From: Scytonematopsis contorta HA4267-MV1
Lineage (GTDB): Bacteria; Cyanobacteriota; Cyanobacteriia; Cyanobacteriales; Nostocaceae
Direction of reading: 5' to 3'
Length of the DNA stretch: 64,000 nucleotides
Assembly (NCBI GenBank): GCA_019359035.1
Contig: JAHHIC010000043.1
Location: 62,001-126,000, forward strand
The stretch's first letter is position 1. Every line of letters starts with the position of its first letter. The notes beneath the pieces are model-generated. The model was not told where the DNA came from. It did no database searches and saw nothing but the letters and a program-made list of their open reading frames with translations. Positions 1-9,612 of the stretch are shown here, piece after piece. Position numbers and translations under genes: made by a program.

Positions 1-1
1 T

Positions 2-556
2 AGAGTGTTAAAAATTTTTCATCAAGCGTCGCAACGTCATAACCAATTGGTAGATGATTTATTAACACTCTGTTACATAGATGCGAAAGCTGAAGGTTTA
101 TCTTCAGAATGGATTAACTTACAAATATGGATTCATGAAATTATCCAGCTATTTGTCGAACGCGCTCATAATCAACAGTTGCAGTTAGTTGTTGACCTAC
201 CAGAAGAGCTACCATTATTGAGAGTAGATATTTCCACCTTAGAGCGCATACTAATAGAACTACTGACGAACGCTTGTAAATATACACCAGCAGGTCAAAT
301 AATTACATTACAAGTACGAGCAACAGAAGAAATAGTTGAACTAAATGTAATTAATTCGGGAGTGGAAATACCAAAAGAAGAGCAAGAGCGAATTTTCGAC
401 CAGTTTTACCGCATTCCAAACAACGACCCTTGGCAATATGGAGGCACAGGGTTAGGACTAACATTAGTTAAGAAAATGGTAGAACTTTTAGGCGCATCAA
501 TTGAAGTTAAAAGTAGCCAATTACAAACAGAATTTTCAGTAAAACTATTTAATTAA
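2..556 (+). CDS. Sensor histidine kinase, C-terminal part (cut by window edge)
   Basis: The reading frame is open to the first base, so this is the 3' part of a longer gene whose sensor region and phospho-accepting His lie outside the window. What remains is the end of the dimerisation helices (NQLVDDLL...) followed by a HATPase_c domain: N-box around ELLTNACKY, a G1-like segment VINSGVEIP, and the G2 box GGTGLGL before LVKKMVELLG. This is the ATP-binding half of a two-component kinase that autophosphorylates and passes phosphate to a response regulator. A GTG at base 5 is in frame but is unlikely to be the true start because the domain is incomplete there. The partner regulator is not in the window. 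The stop is TAA at 554-556. Confidence 0.85.
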   Translation, partial: RVLKIFHQASQRHNQLVDDLLTLCYIDAKAEGLSSEWINLQIWIHEIIQLFVERAHNQQLQLVVDLPEELPLLRVDISTLERILIELLTNACKYTPAGQIITLQVRATEEIVELNVINSGVEIPKEEQERIFDQFYRIPNNDPWQYGGTGLGLTLVKKMVELLGASIEVKSSQLQTEFSVKLFN

Positions 557-655
557 CTTTTATTTAGAGTATTTTTTTACCCCATTAAGCCCAAAAATTT
601 ACCGTATAAGTTGCAATACTACGGAAGTTTTGCTCGAAAATACGAAAACTCGTAC

Positions 656-720
656 GTTGGGTTGAGGCTTTGCGTCCACTTCGGACAACCCAACAAACCA
701 CCGAAAATGTTGGGTTGAGT
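656..720. repeat. GTTGGGTTGAGG inverted/direct repeat in intergenic region 557-876
   Basis: In the 320-base gap after the kinase, GTTGGGTTGAGG (656) faces CAACCCAAC (ending about 694), giving a hairpin, and TGTTGGGTTGAG recurs at 708. Related words occur at 19485 and 61085. This looks like a dispersed cyanobacterial intergenic repeat that may act as terminator for the kinase. I see nothing else in the gap. Confidence 0.6.
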
Positions 721-876
721 GGAGCTACCCAGCCGACAAAGTATTAATACTTAGTTAAAATGGATAAAATATGATAACGGAAATATTAAAATTAAGTGTG
801 ATAGTTAAAATATTTGTAGCTTTAGCTATAATTTTTAGATAAAGAAGCTCCTTCAACCCAAAACTTTATTATTGCC

Positions 877-2406
877 ATGTTTTCGATTGTTACAGACTCC
901 GAACAGTGGTGCGAAAACTACGATAACGCTTCAGATGCTGAAAAATACAAAATGATGATGGAGGCACTATCGGAAACGCTGTCACCCGAATTGATAGAAG
1001 AATGTGACTTAGGGATGTCTCTTGTAGACTTAAGAGATGAATTAGATGAAAATAACCTAATAGCAGATGCACTGGCATTAATAGAGAAAACCCAGCAGCA
1101 CCAACCAGAAATTTATGCCCAAGAATTTCCAACTCTCGATACTCTTCGGGTAAATTACTATCTCTATAGTAACAAAACAGAACTAGTACGTTCCTCTATA
1201 GCTCAATTCAAAGTTGACCCAATTACTGGTTTTGGTCAACTGATGTGGGTAATTGACATACTCAGATTGTACGGTGAAAAAGATATTTTAACTGAATTAT
1301 GCAGTGATATTTATAAGCAAGTTCAAAATTCTGACGAGGTGATGTACCAGGTAGAAGAATTGCTTTGTTCATATATTATACAGGATTTAATGGAAACTGC
1401 TTACCATCAAATACAACGTGGTGAAACTGTTGACTGGGAATCCATTAGCACTGTTTTAAATAAACTTGGTCCCTCAGTTTCTGAAGAATGGCTAGAAATC
1501 ATAGACTATGACTTAACTGCAAAGGTAGAAATTAATAAAACATTCTTTGCTAATTTTAAGAAACAATCAGGACGAGAGGAAATTCTAGATATATTATCCA
1601 CAGAATTTTGTGGTTATATGGCGTCTCAAAAACAAATAAGCTTTGTGACGAGTAAAGCCATTTGGGAAATAGCATTAGAATTTTTGACAGAGCGTACATT
1701 GCCTAAAAAACAATTTTGCTACCCAGAAAGTTTTTTTAATATTACCGAAGAAGAATTAGACGAATACGTAGGTCAACTACTCAGGGATTTATTTGAAGAC
1801 CAACAAGTAGACGCGGCTGCACTAATATGGGGAGTTCCCTATATTTATGATTTTTTGCTCCAGAAAAAAGTAATTACAAAAGTAGTTTATCAAAATTCAC
1901 TTGCGGCAGTGTTCGCAATTAAACCTTACTTAATCAGGTTTTTTAGCGAGCATCTATGGAAATATAGCTTTGTTCATCATTGGGCACGTCCAGATAGTTT
2001 ATCTGAAGATGATTTTAATACAGAAGTTGCAATGTTTGCTGAAAGTATTGAACAGGTGACTCCATTGTCTACAGAACAAGAAGACAATACTTTTATATCT
2101 CTTTCTAGAGGAATGGACAATTTATTACCCGAAGAAATTTTACAAAGATTGCAAGAAATAGAGGATGATTTCGACGACGATGATGACGATGATGATTTCG
2201 ATTTTGACGATGACGACGATTTTGACGATGACGACGATGAGGAAGATTATGATTATAGACCAACACTTACACCTCCTCTTATACAGATAGATGCTTCCCA
2301 GTTCAAATCGTCAAAAACTGCAAAAAAGCGTAAATCTCTCCTAATGCAAACAGCAGAACTTTTTGAAAAAGATAATTCTCCTAAAGGCAAGAAGAAGAAA
2401 AAATAA
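877..2406 (+). CDS. Unknown 509-aa protein with Asp-rich stretch and Lys-rich C-terminus
   Basis: I do not recognise a catalytic domain. Residues 1 to about 420 are acidic and mostly helical-looking, with no signal peptide or membrane segment, suggesting a soluble helical-repeat scaffold. Residues about 429-461 are almost pure Asp with a few Phe, Glu and Tyr, encoded by GAT/GAC runs that look like slippage-expanded trinucleotides. The tail is basic and ends in GKKKKK, so a strongly negative block is followed by a strongly positive one. The gene stands alone, with no clear Shine-Dalgarno before the ATG and a large hairpin repeat just downstream. The polyacidic tract could bind cations or basic proteins; that is inference only. 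Confidence that it is a real gene is high; function is unknown. Confidence 0.75.
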   Translation: MFSIVTDSEQWCENYDNASDAEKYKMMMEALSETLSPELIEECDLGMSLVDLRDELDENNLIADALALIEKTQQHQPEIYAQEFPTLDTLRVNYYLYSNKTELVRSSIAQFKVDPITGFGQLMWVIDILRLYGEKDILTELCSDIYKQVQNSDEVMYQVEELLCSYIIQDLMETAYHQIQRGETVDWESISTVLNKLGPSVSEEWLEIIDYDLTAKVEINKTFFANFKKQSGREEILDILSTEFCGYMASQKQISFVTSKAIWEIALEFLTERTLPKKQFCYPESFFNITEEELDEYVGQLLRDLFEDQQVDAAALIWGVPYIYDFLLQKKVITKVVYQNSLAAVFAIKPYLIRFFSEHLWKYSFVHHWARPDSLSEDDFNTEVAMFAESIEQVTPLSTEQEDNTFISLSRGMDNLLPEEILQRLQEIEDDFDDDDDDDDFDFDDDDDFDDDDDEEDYDYRPTLTPPLIQIDASQFKSSKTAKKRKSLLMQTAELFEKDNSPKGKKKKK

Positions 2407-2441
2407 CATCAACCCTCATCAGGACCAATGCTTGGCAGCGC

Positions 2442-2598
2442 TATAGTCGTCCCTACACGTGAAACCCCACCCCCAACGGTGACTCCCCCACGGGCTACCG
2501 TGAACGGAATGACAGGTTAATTCCGACTTGTGTGTACACGGTAGGTTTACGGGGAGTCACCGTAGGGGGTGGGGTTTTCATGTGCAGGGACGACTATA
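2442..2598. repeat. 157-bp near-perfect inverted repeat (hairpin/MITE-like element)
   Basis: The two arms of about 60 bases (starting TATAGTCGTCCCT at 2442 and ending AGGGACGACTATA at 2598) are reverse complements with only a few mismatches. The loop region (2503-2535) has its own small stem CGGAAT/ATTCCG. No coding capacity. It sits 35 bases after the stop of the Asp-rich gene and could terminate it. The words GTGAACGGAATGACAG and ACCCCACCCCC recur in variant form near 61040-61090, suggesting a dispersed family. Confidence 0.8.
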
Positions 2599-3140
2599 TG
2601 AGGGCAAATATTCGTAGAGATTCTAATCCCTAATCTACGTATAATACTTACCCATCTAAAGAAATTTTCAATACATAGTATTACTTTATAAATAAAGTAT
2701 AAAATATTATTAGACGAAAAATATATATCGCTAGTTCCTTACAAGGGAATGCTCTTGGCTTAAGTGCATTACCCGAATTAGACAGTATATATTAAATTAT
2801 ATTCAGTAATATTTCTGATAACTAATTGTGTTTTTTAAATTAAATTGTATTAATCCTGTGATAGTAAATTGACAATATCAGCAAAATGCCATTGTCATAA
2901 CTTTCTGGATATTTTACAAAAAACTCATTAATCAATGTTTTAACTATTTTTACCTGCCAAATTTCAGGTAGCTGTTTAAAAACATGTTTTTTAGCAAAGT
3001 ACATGCAGCTTCAGCTAAAGATTTATGCGTCGATATCATATTGCTTTAAGGTTTTACTCAAAAGCAATAATCATCGTGTAAATTGCTGTTTGGCTTTCTC
3101 TCTAAATGTATTCAAAAGTGATTGAGTTGAGGATTCGACA
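2599..3140. other. AT-rich non-coding region upstream of the giant repeat protein
   Basis: About 540 bases without a convincing ORF. A GAGG-containing ribosome-binding site lies about 10 bases before the ATG at 3141. The length suggests a long promoter/leader region, but I cannot name a promoter with confidence. Confidence 0.4.
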
Positions 3141-6100
3141 ATGGCACAAAATTCAGCATCTGATTTTAATCAACTAACTAGTTCTTCTCTAAATACCAAT
3201 CTTTCCAATAACATAAACCAAAGTCCTTTAGTGACAAACAGTTCACTTTGGCGTAGTGCGGTTGCTTCTTCGTCTCTAATTAATAATAACTGGGCACAGG
3301 CAATTGGTGGTAATAATATCGACGAAGGTAAAGCTATTGCGGTAGATAGCGGTGGAAATGTCTACACAACAGGCTATTTTTCAGGCAATGTTGACTTAAA
3401 CAAAGATGGTAAAGTCGAAAGAAATGTAGGTTCAAATGACGTATTTATTACCAAGCAAAATAATAATGGTACTTTTGCCTGGGCAACTTCATTTGGCGGA
3501 CCCAGCATCGACGAAAGTAGAGATATTGCAGTAGATAGTACTGGCAACGTTTACACCACCGGGGTATTCCAGAGCAGTATAGATTTTAATGGAGATGGAA
3601 AGGCTGAACTCACTAGTCTAGGTGCTGAAGATATCTTCATCACCAAACATAATAGCGATGGCACTTTTGCCTGGGCAAAACGTATTGGTAGCACAAGTAC
3701 AGACGAAGGTAGAGGTATTGCGGTAGATAACGATGGTAATATTTACGTCACAGGCTTGTTCCAGGGCAGCATCGACTTGGATGAAAATGGTACTAACGAA
3801 GTAACCAGCGCTGGTGATAGAGATATCTTCATTGTTAAATATAACGCCGATGGCACTTATAGTTGGGGACGACGAATTGGGGGTAGCAATACAGACGAAG
3901 CTAGAGACATAGCAGTAGATAATAGTGGTAATGTTTACACTACAGGTCGTTTATTCAGCAACAACGTTGACTTGGATGGAGATGGTACATTTGAAACTGC
4001 GGGGACACTTGGTGACATATTTATCACTAAACACAATACCAATGGCATAATTGACTGGGGCAGGCGAATTGGTGGTTCAGGTTCTGACGAAGGTTTTAGT
4101 ATTGCGGTAGATAGTAAAGGCGGTGTTTACACCACAGGTCGTTTTTCTAACACCATTGATTTTAATAGCACAACAAGACTGACTGGTGCGGGTAATGATG
4201 ATATTTTTATTAGCAAATACAATAGAAACGGTAGCTTTGCTTGGGCACGACAAATAGGTGGTCCTAGTTCTGACAGAGGTCTTGCCATCACGGTGGATAG
4301 CAATGATGATGTCTATACGACAGGCTTTTTCCAGAATAGTGTTGATTTAAATGGAGATGGTGTTACCGAAAATTCTTCAGCCGGTGGTGACATTTTCATT
4401 ACTAGACACAACACCGACGGTCAAATCATTTGGGCACGGCAAATTGGTAGCACATTAGCAGCTGATGAAGGTACTGGTATTGCAACAGATAAAGAGGGTA
4501 ACATTTATGCTGCTGGCTATTTCCAAGGTAGTGTTGACTTGGACGGTGATGCGACTACTTTTGAACTCGTCGGTAACGGTAATCGCGACGCTTTCGCTAT
4601 CAAGTTTAAAAATAATGTTGCTCCCAGTCTTGATATAAGCAAATCTGTTGTTCTTTCACCCATTAGCCAAGGAACACCCGCACCAGCAAGTAGCCCTGAT
4701 GGCACTTCTGTATCCCAATTGATAGACCTTAGTTCCATTGCTGGTGGGTTAGATAACGTTACTGACAATGATGCTAACGCACTTACAGGTATCGCCATCA
4801 CTACAGCTAACACAACCAATGGTAGATGGTTTTACAGCATTGACGAGGGTACAACTTGGACAGAGTTTCCGACTACCATTGCGGAAAACAGAGCATTGCT
4901 GTTAGCAGATAATGCCCGTATTTACTTCCAGCCAAATGCTAATTTTTTAGGAGATATTCCTAACGCTTTCACCTTCCGCGCTTGGGACAGAACTAATGGT
5001 ACTAACGGAGGTACTGCCAACACCGTCGGTAATAATAGTGGTGGTTTTACTGCTTTTAGTGCCAATGTAGAGACAGTATCAACTTCTGTTATCCCAGCTC
5101 TAAAAAATGACAATTTTGCTGACAGGATTTCTCTCAATGGTGTTACTCTTCCTGTCAGGGGAACTAATATCGGAGCAACAGGAGAAAGTGGCGAACCGAC
5201 ACAATCTGGGACTCTTAATACCTCCTGGTGGTCGTGGACAGCACCTTTCTCAGGGTTGGCCACCATTGACACAAAAAACAGTAACTTTGATACGTTTTTA
5301 TCTATTTACAGAGGTCTGGAATTTAACGGACTAGTTCTGATAGGTAACAATAACGATACTGAAACATTAAGAACAAGCTTAGTTGAATTTAATGCTGTTG
5401 CGGGTGAAACTTATCAAATTGCAGTTGATGGCTTTGGTTCTGCGGCTGGTGTAATTACTTTAAATCTGAACTTACAAAACTTAGCCCCTGTTTTAACAGA
5501 CAGAGTGGTTAGTCTTAATCGCCAAACTGAAGATGCACCTCTACCCCTGGGTGAAACAGGAACTCTTGTATCTCAACTAATAGATTTGGATGCGACTCTT
5601 GAGGGTATTAATAACGTTAATGATACCCCAGGGTCACTCACAGGTATTGCAATTACTACGGTTGATACCACCAACGGTAGATGGTTTTATAGTATCGACA
5701 ACGGCGTCAACTGGATGCAGTTTCCTACTGGTATAAATGAGAATCAATCATTATTACTAGCAGCAGATGCGAACACCCGCATTTATTTCCAACCCAATGG
5801 CGATTACAATGGTACAATTGATAGCGCTATTACTTTCCGCGCTTGGGACCAAACTAACAGCAATGGCAGAAATGGCGGTTTTGCTAACACTTCTGGTGCT
5901 AGCAACGGTGGTTCGACAGCATTCAGTAGTTTAACTGATACAGCACGCATTATTGTTAATGCAGTCAATGATATCCCTAGTTTTACTAAGGGTGATAACA
6001 TTACGATTGACGAAGATGCCGAAACTCAAGCAATCACAGAGTGGGCAAAAAATATTTCTAAAGGACCAAATGATGAGTCAGGGCAAAACTTGACCTTTGA

Positions 6101-8876
6101 GGTTAGCAACAATAAGAACGACTTGTTTGAAATTCAGCCTACTGTTAATTCTAACGGTGAACTGACTTTTAAGCCTAAAGCTAACATTAGTGGAACTGCT
6201 ACCGTTACTCTGAAATTGAAAGATGATGGTGGTACAGAAAACGATGGTCAAGACACTTCTGCAGAGCAAAGTTTTACAATTACCGTCAAGCCTGTTAACG
6301 ACATACCCACTTTTACTAAGGGTCAGAATCTTACAATTAACGAAGACGCTGAAACTCAAAAACTGGAAAAATGGGTCACCAATATTTCCCAAGGTGCTGT
6401 AGACGAGTCAGGACAAACGCTTAATTTTGAAATCAAAAATAATAATGTCCAATTATTTGAGATTCAACCAACTATTAACTCTGATGGTGACCTTACCTTT
6501 AAACCCGTAGCTAACAAAAGTGGTACTGCAACCGTTAAGATAAAACTCAGAGATGATGCTTTAGGTACAAACACTGGGATAGATACTTCTTTAGAAGAAG
6601 AATTTACTATTACCGTCAACCCAGTTAATGATGTACCCAGCTTCAATAAGGGTGCTGACATTACTATTAACGAAGATTTTGGTGTAAGAGAAATTGTTGG
6701 TTGGGCTAGTAATCTTTCCAAAGGACCTGTAGATGAAGCAGAGCAAACTGTCAACTTTGAGGTTACCAACGACAACAATGATTTATTTGAAAACCAACCC
6801 ATTATCACTCCCGAGGGTAATCTAACCTTTAAATCCAAAGACAATAGAAGCGGTACCGCTACTGTCACAGTTAAACTAAAAGATAGTGGTGGAATTGAAA
6901 ATAGCGGGAAAGATACTACCGCCGAACAAACTTTCACCATTAATGTCAAAGACGTTAACGACGCACCCACTTTCACCATTGGTCAAAATCTTGAGTTTAA
7001 CGAAGAAGTTGATACCCAGATAATTAAAAAATGGGCTACCAATATTTCTAGGGGAACTGAGGACGAAAAAGAGCAAACGATTACTTTTGAACTCAGCACC
7101 AATAATGACGACTTGTTTGAAGTTCTACCAACTATAAACACTGATGGTGACCTAGCTTTTAAACCCAAAGTTGACAAAGTTGGTACCGCGACCATTACTG
7201 TGAAGCTTAAAGATAATGGTGGAATAACTAACAATGGTAAAGATACCTCTGAGTCCAAAACCTTCACCATAACCTTCAACCCAATCAACGATGCACCCAG
7301 TTTCACTAAAGGTGCTGATGTTGAAGTTGATGAAGACAGTGACACGAGGACAATTAAAGGTTGGGCTACTGCTCTATCTAAAGGACCGATAGATGAAAAA
7401 GACCAAACCCTCACCTTTGAGCTTAGTAACAATAAAACTGAGTTGTTTGACGAGCAACCTACTATCAACTCTAATGGTGACCTTACCTTTAAAGCTGGAG
7501 CTAACAAGTTTGGTACTGCAATTGTCACTGTTAAAGTTAGAGACAGTGGTGGAACAGACCTAACCGGCAAAGATACTTCGGAGTCGCAAACATTTAACAT
7601 TACCGTCACAGGAGTTAACGATGCTCCAGAATTGGTCACCAACAGTTTTAGTATTAGCGAAGGTCGTGCCCTCACTTTAACTTCCGCTAATCTCAGTGCT
7701 GCGGATATTGACACTGATATTGCCACCCTCATCTTCAATGTCAGCGATGTTACCAACGGTCGTTTCGAGTTAGCCTCCGCACCTGGAGAACAAATTACCA
7801 GTTTTACTCAAGCCAACATTACTGCGGGACTTGTTAAATTTATCCATAATGGTTTGGAAACTGAACCTAGCTTTAAAATTAGCGTGAGTGATGGGGACAA
7901 AATTACTACCGCAGTTAAAGGTGAAATCACCTTTACTAATGTTGTAGACGACCACGACTTTAATGGTGACGGTAAAGCTGATATACTCTGGCGCAACAAC
8001 CGTAATGGTGAAAATGCTGTCTGGATACTGGATGACTTTAACCTTACTCCGCCAAATTCACGTCTTCTAACAGAAGTAAAAGATACTGACTGGAAAGTGG
8101 TCTCCGGAGGTGATTTTGATGGAGACCGTAAAGCCGATATAATTTGGCGCAACAGTCGTACGGGTGAAAACGCTATTTGGTTAATGGACGACTTAACTGA
8201 AGGCAGAAAAGATTTTATCACACGTGTAGAAGACAGCAACTGGAAAATAATTACTGCCGCTGACTTTAATGGCGACGGCAAGGATGACCTATTATGGCGC
8301 AATAGTCGCACGGGTGAAAATGCTATTTGGTTTATGGATGGCTTCATAAATAATGGACAATTTTTAGAAACGAGAGTAATAGCCGACCTAGACTGGCAAA
8401 TGGTTAAAGCTGGGGACTTTAATAGCGATGGTAAAGCTGATATCCTCTGGCGTAATTTCCGAACAGGGGATAATGCTATCTGGCTGATGGATGGTATTAA
8501 ATCTCTCCAAGCAAAATTGATTACTCAGGTAAGAGATTTAAATTGGAAAATTGAGCAAATTGGCGATTTGGATGGGGATGGTAACTCCGATATCGTTTGG
8601 CGAAATAGTCGTACTGGTGAAAACGCCGTCTGGTTCATGAATGGCGCTCAATCGAAGCGAGAAAGTCTCATTGCACCAGTTGAGAGCACAGAATGGGTGA
8701 TTGAAGCCGCTGGAGACTATAACGGGGATGGTTATTTTGACCTACTGTGGCGAAATTACGCTACTGGCGAGAATGCAGTTTGGTGGATGAATGGCTCTAA
8801 CACACTCAGAGCAGATTTCATTTACAGAGACGCTTCTATTCTCAAAATTGAAACAAATTGGGAAATATTTTTGTAA
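3141..8876 (+). CDS. Giant mosaic repeat protein: beta-propeller, Ig/cadherin-like repeats, FG-GAP repeats
   Basis: 1911 aa. Residues about 50-490 hold seven SBBP-type repeats (GNVYTTGxF...VDLNGDG...DIFITKxNxDG), enough for one seven-bladed propeller. About 497-648 and 783-942 are two copies of a domain with GRWFYSIDxGxxW and RIYFQPN. Between them (about 656-777) is a PPC-like beta domain (SWWSWTAPFSG...). About 943-1493 are five Ig-like repeats of about 110 aa, each opening VND(I/V/A)PSFTKG and containing TATVTxKLKDxGG. About 1494-1602 resembles a CSPG/cadherin_3 repeat. About 1603-1911 are six FG-GAP/VCBS-like repeats (DFNGDGKADILWRN...GENAIWLMDG), with many DxDxDG-like Ca-binding loops. 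There is no Sec signal peptide at the N-terminus, so type I or other signal-less export is possible (inference). The FG-GAP module is shared with the four downstream lectin paralogues, suggesting a joint cell-surface or matrix role. Substrate or adhesion partner unknown. Confidence 0.85.
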   Translation: MAQNSASDFNQLTSSSLNTNLSNNINQSPLVTNSSLWRSAVASSSLINNNWAQAIGGNNIDEGKAIAVDSGGNVYTTGYFSGNVDLNKDGKVERNVGSNDVFITKQNNNGTFAWATSFGGPSIDESRDIAVDSTGNVYTTGVFQSSIDFNGDGKAELTSLGAEDIFITKHNSDGTFAWAKRIGSTSTDEGRGIAVDNDGNIYVTGLFQGSIDLDENGTNEVTSAGDRDIFIVKYNADGTYSWGRRIGGSNTDEARDIAVDNSGNVYTTGRLFSNNVDLDGDGTFETAGTLGDIFITKHNTNGIIDWGRRIGGSGSDEGFSIAVDSKGGVYTTGRFSNTIDFNSTTRLTGAGNDDIFISKYNRNGSFAWARQIGGPSSDRGLAITVDSNDDVYTTGFFQNSVDLNGDGVTENSSAGGDIFITRHNTDGQIIWARQIGSTLAADEGTGIATDKEGNIYAAGYFQGSVDLDGDATTFELVGNGNRDAFAIKFKNNVAPSLDISKSVVLSPISQGTPAPASSPDGTSVSQLIDLSSIAGGLDNVTDNDANALTGIAITTANTTNGRWFYSIDEGTTWTEFPTTIAENRALLLADNARIYFQPNANFLGDIPNAFTFRAWDRTNGTNGGTANTVGNNSGGFTAFSANVETVSTSVIPALKNDNFADRISLNGVTLPVRGTNIGATGESGEPTQSGTLNTSWWSWTAPFSGLATIDTKNSNFDTFLSIYRGLEFNGLVLIGNNNDTETLRTSLVEFNAVAGETYQIAVDGFGSAAGVITLNLNLQNLAPVLTDRVVSLNRQTEDAPLPLGETGTLVSQLIDLDATLEGINNVNDTPGSLTGIAITTVDTTNGRWFYSIDNGVNWMQFPTGINENQSLLLAADANTRIYFQPNGDYNGTIDSAITFRAWDQTNSNGRNGGFANTSGASNGGSTAFSSLTDTARIIVNAVNDIPSFTKGDNITIDEDAETQAITEWAKNISKGPNDESGQNLTFEVSNNKNDLFEIQPTVNSNGELTFKPKANISGTATVTLKLKDDGGTENDGQDTSAEQSFTITVKPVNDIPTFTKGQNLTINEDAETQKLEKWVTNISQGAVDESGQTLNFEIKNNNVQLFEIQPTINSDGDLTFKPVANKSGTATVKIKLRDDALGTNTGIDTSLEEEFTITVNPVNDVPSFNKGADITINEDFGVREIVGWASNLSKGPVDEAEQTVNFEVTNDNNDLFENQPIITPEGNLTFKSKDNRSGTATVTVKLKDSGGIENSGKDTTAEQTFTINVKDVNDAPTFTIGQNLEFNEEVDTQIIKKWATNISRGTEDEKEQTITFELSTNNDDLFEVLPTINTDGDLAFKPKVDKVGTATITVKLKDNGGITNNGKDTSESKTFTITFNPINDAPSFTKGADVEVDEDSDTRTIKGWATALSKGPIDEKDQTLTFELSNNKTELFDEQPTINSNGDLTFKAGANKFGTAIVTVKVRDSGGTDLTGKDTSESQTFNITVTGVNDAPELVTNSFSISEGRALTLTSANLSAADIDTDIATLIFNVSDVTNGRFELASAPGEQITSFTQANITAGLVKFIHNGLETEPSFKISVSDGDKITTAVKGEITFTNVVDDHDFNGDGKADILWRNNRNGENAVWILDDFNLTPPNSRLLTEVKDTDWKVVSGGDFDGDRKADIIWRNSRTGENAIWLMDDLTEGRKDFITRVEDSNWKIITAADFNGDGKDDLLWRNSRTGENAIWFMDGFINNGQFLETRVIADLDWQMVKAGDFNSDGKADILWRNFRTGDNAIWLMDGIKSLQAKLITQVRDLNWKIEQIGDLDGDGNSDIVWRNSRTGENAVWFMNGAQSKRESLIAPVESTEWVIEAAGDYNGDGYFDLLWRNYATGENAVWWMNGSNTLRADFIYRDASILKIETNWEIFL

Positions 8877-8949
8877 TTAATTGGCTTGTAATGCCTGCCA
8901 GATAGAGGGTTACGAGTTACGGAATTAAACAAAACAAATATTTCCCAGA

Positions 8950-8983
8950 AATGTAGAGACGTTACATGTAACGTCTCTACATT
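8950..8983. terminator. Perfect palindrome after the giant gene (GTAGAGACG family)
   Basis: A 34-base perfect palindrome, AATGTAGAGACGTTACA followed by its reverse complement, lies 74 bases after the stop. The same palindrome recurs at 31319, with variants at 14057 and inside an NRPS gene at 59119. It probably terminates transcription from either side. Confidence 0.65.
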
Positions 8984-9283
8984 CATATTGACCTCTACAT
9001 TATATAATTTGTAGCTTTTTTTATTTTTATTTTGCCTTTTCAGTTTGTAATTTTACTTTATTTTACTATTAGCTCATTTCATTATCGCAATACTTTTATT
9101 TCTACTTGTATAAAATATTCACATTATCTTCATAATGTTTTCAAATTTAATCAAATAAACACTAAAATATTTTACTTAATCTAAATATTATTAAATTAAA
9201 AATTTTATAAAAAAAAAGCCTAATGATAGATTTATTAATCCATTTAGTGTGGTATACAAGGGAATTTTTATTAATTTTCCATG

Positions 9284-9305
9284 AAGCCGATTAGGGCTTT
9301 TTTAC
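9284..9305 (+). terminator. Possible weak terminator in the 8877-9612 gap
   Basis: AAGCC-GATTA-GGGCTT followed by TTTTT forms a short stem-loop with a T run on the plus strand, about 310 bases before the first lectin gene. It could end a short leader or small transcript. The rest of the 736-base gap is AT-rich with no supported gene. Confidence 0.35.
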
Positions 9306-9612
9306 CTTTTCTTTATGTTGCGGAAGTAAAATATTTAAGTTTTTTTGGGAAAATATTTTCGGTGGAATTATTTAGTTGTGATTTACACCATTTTTACAAG
9401 CAGTGCAGTGCATAATTGTAACTTTTTGTAAAAAATAGGGTAGAATTACCTAAATTTAGCAAATCTTACAGATGCCGCCTTCGTGCAAGCTTCAGAGTTT
9501 CCCTTTTGACAATTAGGCAAGGGTTCAGGCTCCAATTTCGCGTTCTCAAATTCTTTTATGAAATTTTGGTTTGAGAAATTTTTACTGACTGACTTGAGAG
9601 GATAACCCAACA

